Source: Hutsoniella sourekii ATCC 700629
GTDB taxonomy: Bacteria; Bacillota; Bacilli; Lactobacillales; Aerococcaceae
Length of the DNA stretch: 64,000 nt
Assembly (NCBI RefSeq): GCF_000518205.1
Contig: NZ_JADD01000010.1
Span: 1-64,000 of the forward strand
Direction of reading: 5' to 3'
Position numbers and translations under genes: made by a program. Below, in pieces: positions 52,285-61,436 of this stretch; the stretch's first letter is position 1, and each line of letters starts with the position of its first letter. A model generated the notes under the pieces. That model was given only the letters and a program-made list of their open reading frames with translations. It was not told where the DNA came from and did not search any database.

Positions 52285-53022
52285 ATGTTTAAAGATCAAG
52301 TAGTGTTAGTTACGGGTGCTGGTCAAGGGATTGGTGCTGAAATCGCCCGTGAATTCTCTGAGGATGGTGCACAAGTTGTTATCGTAGACTTCAATGAAGA
52401 AACGGCTAACAAAACGGCAGAAGAAATCACAAATGCTGGTGGTAAAGCCGTAGCTTACCAAGCGGATGTTTCTGATTTTGATCGTGCTGAAGAAATTGTT
52501 GCTGATGTTGTTGAAAATTACGGCAAGATCGATGTTCTAATCAATAATGCGGGTATCACTCGTGATGCTTCACTTAAGAAAATGACTAAAGAACAATGGG
52601 ATCAAGTTATTGCAACAAACTTAACAGGTGTCTTCAACTATACTAAGGCTGCCTTTGTACGTATGACAGAAGCTGGATACGGACGTATCGTTAATGCTTC
52701 ATCATTAGCTGGGGTTGAAGGTAACTTTGGTCAAACAAACTACTCAGCTTCTAAGGCTGGTATCTTAGGTTTAACTAAGACGGTTGCTCGTGAAGGTGCA
52801 GCTAAGGGTGTAACAGTTAACGCGGTTGCTCCTGGATTCATCGAAACACCAATGACTGACGCAATTCCAGAAGAAATCAAGCAAAATATGATCAATGGTA
52901 TTCCAGTTAAACGTATTGGTTATCCTAAGGATATCGCTTATGCGATGAAGTTCTTAGCTTCTAAAGATGCTGGTTACATTACAGGTCAATTAATTCAAGT
53001 TAACGGTGGTATGAACATGTAG
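52285..53022 (+). CDS. FabG-like 3-oxoacyl/acetoacetyl-CoA reductase
   Basis: SDR of 245 residues highly similar in pattern to FabG. It has TGAGQGIGAEIA, NNAGITRDASLKKM, catalytic Ser in NASSLAG, YSASKAG and APGFIETPMT. Biosynthetic FabG reduces 3-oxoacyl-ACP. Here, next to a GntP permease, CoA-transferase and thiolase, acetoacetyl-CoA reduction or 3-hydroxybutyrate-type oxidation is more likely. AGGAGG before the ATG. Confidence 0.85.
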   Translation: MFKDQVVLVTGAGQGIGAEIAREFSEDGAQVVIVDFNEETANKTAEEITNAGGKAVAYQADVSDFDRAEEIVADVVENYGKIDVLINNAGITRDASLKKMTKEQWDQVIATNLTGVFNYTKAAFVRMTEAGYGRIVNASSLAGVEGNFGQTNYSASKAGILGLTKTVAREGAAKGVTVNAVAPGFIETPMTDAIPEEIKQNMINGIPVKRIGYPKDIAYAMKFLASKDAGYITGQLIQVNGGMNM

Positions 53023-53036
53023 TTCTCTACCTACTC

Positions 53037-53068
53037 ACTAATCAAGGAGGATCCCCTCCTTGATTAGT
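53037..53068. repeat. Perfect 14-bp inverted repeat between FabG-like and permease genes
   Basis: ACTAATCAAGGAGG (53037-53050) pairs with 53055-53068 across a 4-base loop. No T-run follows. It could be an mRNA processing or stabilising hairpin, or a weak attenuator. Confidence 0.65.
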
Positions 53069-53094
53069 CATTATTAATAGCAAGGGGAAAACAT

Positions 53095-54432
53095 ATGGAA
53101 ATATTAGGAGTTTTAGGAATATTTCTTGCGATTATCGCAATCATTTATTTATCGGTTAAGGGTCTAAATATCATTATTGCTGCGCCACTAGCAACATTAA
53201 TTGTTATTTTGACTAACCAAATGGACATTTTTGGATCATTAATCGGAGAAGCGCCTTCTTATATGACAGGTCTCTCAGGATTCTTGATCAACAACTTTGC
53301 CATTTTCTTACTAGGGGCTGTCTTAGCTCAGTATATGGAGAAATCCAATGCAACGGTTTCAATTGCTAACTGGATCCTATCCAAAGTAGGTTTGGATAAT
53401 CCTTACATCGTACTCGTGGCTTTCGCATTAATTGCAGGAATCTTAACTTACGGTGGTATTAGCTTGTTTGTTGTTATGTTTGCACTGGTTCCATTAGCTC
53501 GTCCGATCTTCAAGAAGCTTAACGTAAACTGGGCCTTATTACCAATTCCGCTATTTCTAGGGATGGCAACAGTTACCATGTCCATGCTACCTGGTACACC
53601 GTCAGTTCAAAATGCGGTACCAACAACTTATCTAGGAACAACTTTAACGGCCGCACCAATTTTGAGTTTGGTCGGGATCGTCACCGTATTGGCTTATGGT
53701 TTAATCTACTTGAAAGTACAATTAAACCGTAGTATCGGTAAAGGCGAAACCTTCTATAGTTACTTAGGAGAAGGAGCTCAAGTTAATACTGATGAAGAAG
53801 AAGTGGAACCAGATCCATCAAGCATTCCTTCAGTGGGCGTAGCCTTAGCACCACTAGTGATCTTGGTAGCGGTTATCCTAATCTTCTCGAAGGTACCGAA
53901 TATCATTCTAATTGCCTTAACTATCGGTATTCTACTATCAGCAGTCTTATATCGTTCTTACTTACCAGAGCAAAAAGGATTGCTTAATGCTGGAGCAGCT
54001 GGATCTGTTACTTCAGCCTTTGCTACTTCATCTTCTGTAGCCTTTGGTTCGGTATTAACGAACGCACCTGGATTTGCGGTTGTTCAATCTGCCATTATGT
54101 CGATTCCAGGTAATCCACTGATTGGTTTATCAGTCGCAACTGCTTTACTTGGTGGTATTACAGGTTCGAGTTCAGGAGCCCTAGGTATTGTGATGCAAAA
54201 CTTTGCGCCAACTTATCTAGAGATGGGTATTCCTGCTGAGCTAATTCACCGAATTGCCGTAGTGGCTTCGGCTGTAATTACTGTGGTGCCTCACTCAGGT
54301 GTTACAATTACTTTCAATAACTTGACAGGATTAAGCTTGAAGAATGCCTTCATCCATCAGTTCCTAATTGTTAATGGTGGTCACTTATTGGCCTTGATTG
54401 CGATGCTTATCGCTTCAACTGTATTATATTAA
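53095..54432 (+). CDS. GntP-family organic acid permease
   Basis: Membrane permease of 445 residues with about 12 segments. GISLFVVMFALVPLARPIFK, TVTMSMLPGTPSVQNAVPT and GSSSGALGIVMQNF fit the gluconate/GntP family branch that includes hydroxybutyrate-type transporters. In B. subtilis a GntP-type gene (yxjC) lies with the succinyl-CoA:3-ketoacid transferase genes, a similar context to here. Import of a short-chain hydroxy or keto acid such as 3-hydroxybutyrate or acetoacetate is inferred. Confidence 0.83.
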   Translation: MEILGVLGIFLAIIAIIYLSVKGLNIIIAAPLATLIVILTNQMDIFGSLIGEAPSYMTGLSGFLINNFAIFLLGAVLAQYMEKSNATVSIANWILSKVGLDNPYIVLVAFALIAGILTYGGISLFVVMFALVPLARPIFKKLNVNWALLPIPLFLGMATVTMSMLPGTPSVQNAVPTTYLGTTLTAAPILSLVGIVTVLAYGLIYLKVQLNRSIGKGETFYSYLGEGAQVNTDEEEVEPDPSSIPSVGVALAPLVILVAVILIFSKVPNIILIALTIGILLSAVLYRSYLPEQKGLLNAGAAGSVTSAFATSSSVAFGSVLTNAPGFAVVQSAIMSIPGNPLIGLSVATALLGGITGSSSGALGIVMQNFAPTYLEMGIPAELIHRIAVVASAVITVVPHSGVTITFNNLTGLSLKNAFIHQFLIVNGGHLLALIAMLIASTVLY

Positions 54433-54466
54433 TTGATACTCAAATTTTAGAAAGGATGATTCATAG

Positions 54467-56050
54467 ATGGTAAAATTTATCTCTAGACGTGAAGCTGCTG
54501 ATTTAATTCCAGATAATGGTGTTTTAGCGACACTAACATTCGGATTAGGAGGACTTCCTGAAGACCTACTAGTTGGTGTTAAAGAACGCTATGAAGAAGA
54601 ACAACATCCAAAGGATATTACCTTCATGTGGTCTTGTGGGATTGGTAACAACACGCCAGGCCGTGGGGCTGACCACTTAAAGGCTGAAGGTCTAATTAAG
54701 CGTATCGTTGCTGGTCACGTAGGTTCTTCACCTGAAACAGTTGCTCGTGTTGTTAACAACGAAATCGAAGCTTACCTATGGCCACAAGGGGTATTTACTC
54801 AATACTACCGTGCCATTGCTTCTCAAAAACCTTACTTATCTCGTGTAGGTCTTCAAACATATGTTGACCCTCGTTTAGAAGGTTCAAAAGCAACAGCTAA
54901 GACGACAGAAGAATTAATTGAAGTAGTTGAAGTAGCTGGTAAAGAATACTTACATTATAAACCAATCAAGATTGACGTAGCCTTCATCCGTGGTTCTTAC
55001 TGTGATGAGCATGGTAACTTAATCGTTTCTGAAGAAACTTGTAAGTTAGAGCAACTTGAATTAGCAACTGCTGCTCGCAATAATGGTGGTATCGTTGTCG
55101 CTCAAGTGAAGGGTGTCGTTGAATCTGAGTCAGTAAATCCTAAAGATGTACTTGTACCAGGTGGAATCATTGATTATGCAGTCATTGCTGATCCTCAATA
55201 CCACTATCAAACAATGGGTACTTTCTATGATAAGAAATTCTCTGGCGAAAGAACAGTTCGCCTAACTGATAACGAAGGTGGAGTAACACCATTATCTACA
55301 CGTAAGTTGATGGGACGTCGTGCTGCAATGGAATTGAAGCCAGATTCAATCATCAACTTAGGTATTGGTACGCCTGACCAAGTGGCTGTAGTTGCTCAAG
55401 AAGAAGGCGTAGATGATCAATACGTTGCAACTCTGGAGATGGGTCTATGGGGAGGAACTCCTTCTGGTGGCCTAGACTTTGGTGCTGCTTTAAATGCTCA
55501 AGCTTCTATTCCTATGGCTAACCAATTCGACTTCTACGATGGATCAGGACTAGACTTAACTGTACTTGGTATTGGTGAAATTGACCAATATGGTAACAAC
55601 AACGTTACTAAGTTCGGACCTAAGGTTCCTGGACCAGGTGGATTTATCAACATTTCACAAAACACTGAAAATATTGTCTTCGTTGGTACTTTCACTATCG
55701 GCGGAAAAGCTCACATCGAAGATGGTAAATTAGTGATTGACAACCAAGGTAAAGGACCTAAATTCAAGAAACAAGTAGAACAAGTATCATTCTCTGGTAA
55801 ATATGCAGCTGAGAACGGTCAACGTGTTCTATATGTAACTGAACGTGCAGTCTTTGACTTACACGAAGGTAAAGTTCGCTTAATCGAATATGCACCAGGT
55901 GTAGATGTTCAAAAAGACATCTTAGACTTGATGGAATTCGAACCTGAAATTGCTGAAGATTTGAAAGAAATGAATCCGGATATCTTCCAAGAAACATGGG
56001 GCGAAGGTAAATTAGCTGAAATTATTGCTAAAAACGGCGAAGCTGAGTAA
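54467..56050 (+). CDS. Acetate/3-ketoacid CoA-transferase (fused alpha-beta, YdiF-like)
   Basis: Family I CoA-transferase of 527 residues in which both subunits are fused, as in E. coli YdiF (531). The alpha part has FGLGGLPEDLL, the beta part NLGIGTPDQVA and the catalytic Glu in TLEMGLWGG. It moves CoA from a donor such as acetyl-CoA to a short-chain acid. Together with the preceding permease it activates the imported acid. Codon use is highly optimised, suggesting strong expression. Confidence 0.9.
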   Translation: MVKFISRREAADLIPDNGVLATLTFGLGGLPEDLLVGVKERYEEEQHPKDITFMWSCGIGNNTPGRGADHLKAEGLIKRIVAGHVGSSPETVARVVNNEIEAYLWPQGVFTQYYRAIASQKPYLSRVGLQTYVDPRLEGSKATAKTTEELIEVVEVAGKEYLHYKPIKIDVAFIRGSYCDEHGNLIVSEETCKLEQLELATAARNNGGIVVAQVKGVVESESVNPKDVLVPGGIIDYAVIADPQYHYQTMGTFYDKKFSGERTVRLTDNEGGVTPLSTRKLMGRRAAMELKPDSIINLGIGTPDQVAVVAQEEGVDDQYVATLEMGLWGGTPSGGLDFGAALNAQASIPMANQFDFYDGSGLDLTVLGIGEIDQYGNNNVTKFGPKVPGPGGFINISQNTENIVFVGTFTIGGKAHIEDGKLVIDNQGKGPKFKKQVEQVSFSGKYAAENGQRVLYVTERAVFDLHEGKVRLIEYAPGVDVQKDILDLMEFEPEIAEDLKEMNPDIFQETWGEGKLAEIIAKNGEAE

Positions 56051-56060
56051 TCATTGCTAT

Positions 56061-56090
56061 GGCCTAGCTAATTAAATTAGCTAGGCCATT
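56061..56090. terminator. Hairpin between CoA-transferase and thiolase
   Basis: Perfect 12-bp stem (56061-56072 with 56076-56087) with 3-base loop and a short T stretch; probably partial termination. Confidence 0.7.
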
Positions 56091-56118
56091 TGAATTTAAT
56101 AAAGGAGAGATTCAATAC

Positions 56119-57366
56119 ATGTTAAAACAAAAGCAAGAAGAAATCGTAATCGTTGGTGCTGCGCGTACGCCAGTTGGTGCTTATCTAGGTGATTTAAAGA
56201 CTGTTCCTGTACAAGAACTAGGTGTGATTGCTTTAGAAGAAGCGATCAAACGTGCTGGCGTTGCTAAAGAAGACATCGATGAAGTGATTGTCGGTCACGT
56301 AACAGGTTCTCAAACAACCAACAACCTAGGTAACATTATCGGTATTGATACTGGTCTTCCAAGTTCATCAACAGGTATGACGATTAACCGTATCTGTGGA
56401 TCTGGTATCCAATCAGCTGTATCAGCGACTTTAGAGTTATTACACTCTAACAAGTCAATGATTGCAGCCGGAGGGGCAGAATCTCTATCACGTGCACCTT
56501 ACCAATTACCAGAATCTGTTCGTTATGCTGGCTTCAAGATGGGTGATCAACAATTAATTGACGCCAACTTAGAAGGTCACCGTTCAGCTTCAGGTAAAGA
56601 CTCAGGCGTTAACCACATGGGTAACACAGCTGAAAACGTGGCACGTAAATACGAAATCACTCGTGAACATTGTGATGAATTTGCGGTAGAATCTCAACGC
56701 AAAGCCGCTCAAGCCATGGAAGATGGTAGCTTTGCTGAAGAAATTATCCCAGTAGAAATCAAGGGACGTAAAGGCCAAGTGACAGTTGTTGACACAGACG
56801 GTCACCCACGTCCAGGAACAAGTATGGAATCTCTAGCTAAACTACGTCCAGCCTTTGAAAAAGACGGCGTGGTAACAGCTGGTAACGCTTCAGGCTTGAA
56901 CGACGGAGCCGCTTTTGAAATCTTCACTTTAGGTTCAGTTGCTGAAGAAAAAGGCTTAGAAGTCATGGCCAAAGTGGTGGACTATCAAATCGCTGGATGT
57001 GAACCAGAATATATGGGCTTAGGACCCGTTTATGCGATCAACCAACTATTAGATCGTCAAGGTATGAAGTTAACAGAAGATATTGACATCTTAGAAATCA
57101 ACGAAGCCTTTGCGGCTCAAACCATTGGATGCTTGATTGAATTAGGTATTGAAGAAGACTCAGACTTCTACAAGAACAACTTCAACTTACGTGGTGGAGC
57201 AGTTGCCTTAGGACACCCACTAGGTATGTCAGGTGCACGTATCATCACCTCGATCCTTTACCAATTCAAGAACAATCCTGACAAACGTTATGCGATTGCT
57301 TCAGCTTGTATTGGTGGTGGACAAGGAATTGCCCTACTATTAGAGAATGGATACTACAAGGGATAA
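56119..57366 (+). CDS. Acetyl-CoA C-acetyltransferase (thiolase)
   Basis: Thiolase of 415 residues. Nucleophile Cys93 is in NRICGSGIQSA, the catalytic His in GGAVALGHPLGMSGAR and the second Cys in ASACIGGGQGIA. It condenses two acetyl-CoA or cleaves 3-ketoacyl-CoA. The loop sequence does not separate biosynthetic from degradative roles. The mevalonate-pathway thiolase of lactic acid bacteria is usually fused or adjacent to HMG-CoA genes, which are absent here. This points to the CoA cluster's own acid metabolism. Confidence 0.92.
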   Translation: MLKQKQEEIVIVGAARTPVGAYLGDLKTVPVQELGVIALEEAIKRAGVAKEDIDEVIVGHVTGSQTTNNLGNIIGIDTGLPSSSTGMTINRICGSGIQSAVSATLELLHSNKSMIAAGGAESLSRAPYQLPESVRYAGFKMGDQQLIDANLEGHRSASGKDSGVNHMGNTAENVARKYEITREHCDEFAVESQRKAAQAMEDGSFAEEIIPVEIKGRKGQVTVVDTDGHPRPGTSMESLAKLRPAFEKDGVVTAGNASGLNDGAAFEIFTLGSVAEEKGLEVMAKVVDYQIAGCEPEYMGLGPVYAINQLLDRQGMKLTEDIDILEINEAFAAQTIGCLIELGIEEDSDFYKNNFNLRGGAVALGHPLGMSGARIITSILYQFKNNPDKRYAIASACIGGGQGIALLLENGYYKG

Positions 57367-57394
57367 TATCGTCCTCAATTAGAAAGGAATTATT

Positions 57395-58903
57395 ATGAAT
57401 GTCGATTGGTTGGCGAGCCATGCTTCCTTTAACAAGGAGAAGATCGCCTTAGTGGATTCAGACACAAAAGAAACTTATACTTATGAGCAATTAAATGAGC
57501 GTGCTATGCGAATGGCTAAGTACTTGAAACAATTCAAAGTGATGCCTGGCGATCGAGTAGCTTTACTTGCCCCTAATCATATTGCTTATTTAGATTTGTT
57601 TTTTGCCTGTTGTAAGATTGGAGCTGTCTTCGTACCTTTAAACTGGATGTTAAATGATAGTGAAGTGACTTATATACTTAATGACTCATCTCCCCGCTTC
57701 ACGCTTTATATCAATGATGATCCAAGGCATACTCATTTGGATCATTCAAGTGTTATCCGTTTGAAGACTGATCAGTATGAGGATATCCTATCGTCCATTA
57801 ATGCGAGTGATTTTCAAGCCAATAATGTTCGACTTGACCAAACGGCATTCATTATCTATACAGGCGGGACAACCGGACGATCTAAAGGGGTGATGATTAC
57901 CCACCGTCATATTGCTAGTAATGCTGTTAATACAGCACTAGGATGGGGAATTTCACCTGAAAGTTCGACGATAACATTTTCCCCTTTATTCCATCTAGCT
58001 GGTTTAAATGGACTTGTTTTACCAATCTTATGGATGGGAGGTAGGGTAGTCTTGGTCAAGGCCTATCAAGCGCATCAGAGCTTATGTCTTCTATACCACT
58101 ACCAGCCTAGTCATATCTTTATGGTTCCGACCATGTATTATTCCTTAATTAATGAAGAACATTTCGATCCTGACCAATTACGTTCGGTGAAATTATTTGT
58201 TACTGGTGGAGCTCCCGCTTCAGATAGCGTCTTAGAAACTTTCGCCAAAAATGACTTACCCCTTATTAATTCATTTGGTTTATCTGAAGCTGGACCTAAT
58301 AACTTTTATATTTCTCCTGAACGTGCTAAAGCTAAGCCTAAGTCGGTTGGTAGACCCATTCCTCCAATTACTGTGAAATTATTGGATGATGAAGGCAAGG
58401 AGGTAGGAGTAGGTGAAACAGGAGAAATCCATATTCGTTCCGACCATACCTTCCTTGGTTATTGGAATTTACCAAATGAAACGGCTGAGACTTTAGTGGA
58501 TGGCTTTGTCAAGACAGGAGACCTAGCTAAAGTAGATCAAGATGGTGATTATTTCATTGTGGGTCGGAAAAAGGATATAATCATTTCAGGTGGCGAAAAT
58601 ATTTACCCGATTGAAATTGAAGAAACCATGCTGAACCATCCCTTAGTTCAAGATGTTGCGGTTGTTGGTTACCAGGATGATTATTGGGGCGAAGCTGTGG
58701 GTGCTGCTATTATTCCAAGCACTGACGGTAACCCATCCTTTGAAGATATGCAGGAGATATTGACGGCTTACTTGAAGGATAATCTAGCTCGATATAAAGT
58801 GCCCAAACGTTTCCTATTTTTAGAAGCATTTCCGACTACTCCGGTTGGTAAAACAGATCGACTCGCACTTGCGAAACAATTTTTAAGTCATAATGTTGCT
58901 TAA
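57395..58903 (+). CDS. Acyl-CoA synthetase (AMP-forming)
   Basis: ANL-superfamily ligase of 502 residues. It has the P-loop-like IIYTGGTTGRSKGV, SFGLSEAGPNN (A5), GFVKTGDLAKVD (A7), GRKKDIIISGGENIYP (A8) and the C-terminal catalytic Lys in TPVGKTDRLAL. It activates a fatty or aromatic acid to its CoA thioester with ATP. Chain length is not deducible. It provides a second activation route beside the CoA-transferase. Last gene before a strong terminator. Confidence 0.9.
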   Translation: MNVDWLASHASFNKEKIALVDSDTKETYTYEQLNERAMRMAKYLKQFKVMPGDRVALLAPNHIAYLDLFFACCKIGAVFVPLNWMLNDSEVTYILNDSSPRFTLYINDDPRHTHLDHSSVIRLKTDQYEDILSSINASDFQANNVRLDQTAFIIYTGGTTGRSKGVMITHRHIASNAVNTALGWGISPESSTITFSPLFHLAGLNGLVLPILWMGGRVVLVKAYQAHQSLCLLYHYQPSHIFMVPTMYYSLINEEHFDPDQLRSVKLFVTGGAPASDSVLETFAKNDLPLINSFGLSEAGPNNFYISPERAKAKPKSVGRPIPPITVKLLDDEGKEVGVGETGEIHIRSDHTFLGYWNLPNETAETLVDGFVKTGDLAKVDQDGDYFIVGRKKDIIISGGENIYPIEIEETMLNHPLVQDVAVVGYQDDYWGEAVGAAIIPSTDGNPSFEDMQEILTAYLKDNLARYKVPKRFLFLEAFPTTPVGKTDRLALAKQFLSHNVA

Positions 58904-58908
58904 AATCA

Positions 58909-58945
58909 AGCTACACCAAGCCCTAAGCTTTGGTGTAGCTTTTTT
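58909..58945 (+). terminator. Terminator after the acyl-CoA synthetase gene
   Basis: Twelve-bp stem (58909-58920 with 58928-58940, small bulge) and a T-run. Confidence 0.9.
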
Positions 58946-58996
58946 GTGTTGAGTCTTATTAATCCCACTCATTGAAAGGATATGATAGAATATTAG

Positions 58997-59010
58997 TGTT
59001 AGCGTTTACT
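58997..59010 (+). promoter_or_regulatory. cre-like site before the PucR-like regulator gene
   Basis: TGTTAGCGTTTACT matches 13 of 14 cre positions and lies just before the ribosome site, a position suited to roadblock repression. Confidence 0.52.
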
Positions 59011-59032
59011 ATGAATGGTTAGGAGGGATCCT

Positions 59033-61231
59033 TTGGCTAAACGCAAAAAATTTGAAGAGCGTCTTATTCAATCCATTAATAATCACTTGCGGGAGTTAGC
59101 TCAAGATCTGTTACGCTTTCAAAGCCGAGAAGAGATCATTCATCATCTATCTTTGCGCTTCAACGAAACAATTCAGGCAGATTTTATTGCCATTGGCAGA
59201 GTAAATGGTGAACAAATGGTCTTGGAGTATGATAATGGCTTTCCAGATGTTGATCAATTATTCCCATATCCAGTTAAATATATTCGTCCTCAAATGAAGA
59301 AAGTGGGGGTCCGTTATTCAGATTATGAGATTATTGAAGATTCACCTTTAAAATCTTTTTTTGACCAGCATGGAATTAAATCTTGGTTTACCATTCCCTT
59401 GCTTTCTGAAGATACCTTTACGGGTTTATGTATCATTGGATTCAAAGAATCTAGAGTGCTTTATGATGAGATAGGAAGAGAACTCCAATCCTTTGGAGAA
59501 GACTTGGCCCTAGCTTTATATCATATAGATCAAAAGAAACATAATCACCATCACCTACAATCATTGGCTAATCTGACTGAGACCCTAAGGACAGACTTGA
59601 CTCTTGAAGACATTGGTAATCAATTAACTAAGACCATTAGTGAATCCTTAGAAAGCGAGAATGTACTGATTTACCTATATGATTCTCAAAGCTCTTGCTT
59701 TCGATTATTGGTTCAACAAGATCCAGACCGAGACTCTCAAGAATTAATAGAGATTGATCCGGAAGCCGATCTATCGAATTATTGGCACCCGATTAATTTA
59801 CCAGGTTATCCCACTACCTGTCTTCCATTATTTTCCAACACGGAATTAATTGGAGTTCTAATTATGGAAAGGTCGGACCGCCAGTATATCTCTCGGGAAG
59901 ATCTGGATTTTTTGCAAGTCTACAGTAAATATTTTGTCAGTTTATACCAGAATCTCAAACTTAGAAAGCAAGAAAGTCGCCAACGACGACGCCTCGAACA
60001 AATCCTACAAATTGAGCAACAATTAATCGAAAGTTCAATCGTCGAAAAAGATTTTCAAAGTTTATTAAAAGAACTCAATGCGGAGATTAATTTATCGTTG
60101 ATTTTGATGGATAAGTTCTTCAATTACCTCGGGTCGAGCCTTGCGGAAGGTTTGGATCTGACTTTAGACGGCATTCAGGCTGGTGTTCAAGCGATCAAAC
60201 AAGATCGAAGCTTAACGCTTCAACCCTTCTCAGTGACTATCGAGCAGGTAGCCTTTACGGTCTATCCAGTGGCCATGGCCCGAGAAATTTATGGATTTGT
60301 AGCTATTATGGATGATCAGAAGTATGATGATCAAATTAGTGAACTACAAGTTCGATTACTGCAAAATATTTTTGCCTTTCAATTTATTAAGCAACAAATT
60401 GAACGGGATAGCCTGGGGCGTTTGGAAGAGTACTTTATTGATGAGTTACTGAGTGGTAAGAAATCCAACCTAAAGACCACTATCGAATATGCTAGTTCCT
60501 TTAATTTGGACTTGTATTATCCTCATTTACTAGCCGTCTTAGATATCCATAAAAAACAACACTCTCAGGAAAATCGACTCACTGATCGTCAGGAACAAAA
60601 TTACTTGTTGGAGTTAATCAGAGGCTTCCTAAAATCACAAAAACAAGTGGAATGGGTGGCGCAATACAAGGAAAGACTAGTCATTTTTGTGCGGCAGGAC
60701 CGTTTCTACACTGATTCTTTCTGGGAGCAGGTTAAGTTGGATTTGAAGAGTCATTTGGCGGCCCATCTAGATCAATATCTATTTACTATCGGCGTCGGAA
60801 ACCTCAGTAATCAACCGTCAGATTATTTAAATGCCTACCGTGAAGCCAGTCAGGCAAGTCATTTATTGGCGAGTTCCCAACAAGAATCAACTTATCAATT
60901 TTATAATCAGTTGGGGTCTTATATCTTACTGGATCAATTGGCCCATCAGGACATAACCCAGACCTTTCTATCTAGGACCATTATGGATATTTATGACTAT
61001 TCAAACAAACACTCCACCGATTTATTTACGACTTTACGCGTTTTTCTAGAGAACAACGGTAAAATTCAAGACAGTGCTGACGCTCTCTTTATCCATCGCA
61101 GTAGCCTCATATACCGTCTGAAAAAGATTCAAGACCGACTTCAAATTGACTTGGAAGACCCCCAAGATCGCTTTAATTTGATGTTGGCTTACCGTTTGTT
61201 TGATTTATCCGGACCCATGGATGAAGATTAA
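59033..61231 (+). CDS. GAF-domain, PucR-type transcriptional regulator
   Basis: A 732-residue regulator. Two or three GAF-like sensor regions cover about 20-165, 180-320 and perhaps 330-460 (LPLFSNTELIGVLIM; TIPLLSEDTFTGLCIIGF), linked by a helical stretch rich in Arg, Gln and Glu near 325-340. The C-terminal about 250 residues are PucR/CdaR-like, ending in the HTH segment VFLENNGKIQDSADALFIHRSSLIYRLKKIQ. Such proteins activate catabolic operons on binding small acids or acyl-CoAs. It precedes the hydroxyacyl-CoA dehydrogenase operon. TTG 59033 is chosen, with AGGAGGG 5 bases upstream; the ATG at 59015 overlaps that site. Confidence 0.83.
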   Translation: MAKRKKFEERLIQSINNHLRELAQDLLRFQSREEIIHHLSLRFNETIQADFIAIGRVNGEQMVLEYDNGFPDVDQLFPYPVKYIRPQMKKVGVRYSDYEIIEDSPLKSFFDQHGIKSWFTIPLLSEDTFTGLCIIGFKESRVLYDEIGRELQSFGEDLALALYHIDQKKHNHHHLQSLANLTETLRTDLTLEDIGNQLTKTISESLESENVLIYLYDSQSSCFRLLVQQDPDRDSQELIEIDPEADLSNYWHPINLPGYPTTCLPLFSNTELIGVLIMERSDRQYISREDLDFLQVYSKYFVSLYQNLKLRKQESRQRRRLEQILQIEQQLIESSIVEKDFQSLLKELNAEINLSLILMDKFFNYLGSSLAEGLDLTLDGIQAGVQAIKQDRSLTLQPFSVTIEQVAFTVYPVAMAREIYGFVAIMDDQKYDDQISELQVRLLQNIFAFQFIKQQIERDSLGRLEEYFIDELLSGKKSNLKTTIEYASSFNLDLYYPHLLAVLDIHKKQHSQENRLTDRQEQNYLLELIRGFLKSQKQVEWVAQYKERLVIFVRQDRFYTDSFWEQVKLDLKSHLAAHLDQYLFTIGVGNLSNQPSDYLNAYREASQASHLLASSQQESTYQFYNQLGSYILLDQLAHQDITQTFLSRTIMDIYDYSNKHSTDLFTTLRVFLENNGKIQDSADALFIHRSSLIYRLKKIQDRLQIDLEDPQDRFNLMLAYRLFDLSGPMDED

Positions 61232-61239
61232 TGAATAGG

Positions 61240-61273
61240 TACCTTAGCTATATAATGGCTGGGGTATTTTTTT
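61240..61273 (+). terminator. Terminator after the PucR-like gene
   Basis: Nine-bp stem with two G-T pairs (61240-61248 with 61258-61266) and seven T. Confidence 0.75.
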
Positions 61274-61367
61274 GTGGTTTATTCTAATCTAAATGCCCAA
61301 CTCAATCAATTTCTCACAATTCCTTAAAAATGCGGAAAAAAATATTTTCTTTCCTCATTTCCACTGA

Positions 61368-61395
61368 TGATAACGCTTACATTTAGACGTATACT
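61368..61395 (+). promoter_or_regulatory. cre-like site and -10 of the hydroxyacyl-CoA dehydrogenase operon
   Basis: TGATAACGCTTACA (61368-61381) matches 13 of 14 cre positions. A -10 TATACT lies at 61390-61395 without a good -35, so activation by the upstream regulator and repression by CcpA are both plausible. Confidence 0.52.
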
Positions 61396-61436
61396 AAGGT
61401 TGTTGATAAGAAAAAGTCTTGAAAGGAAGATAAATA

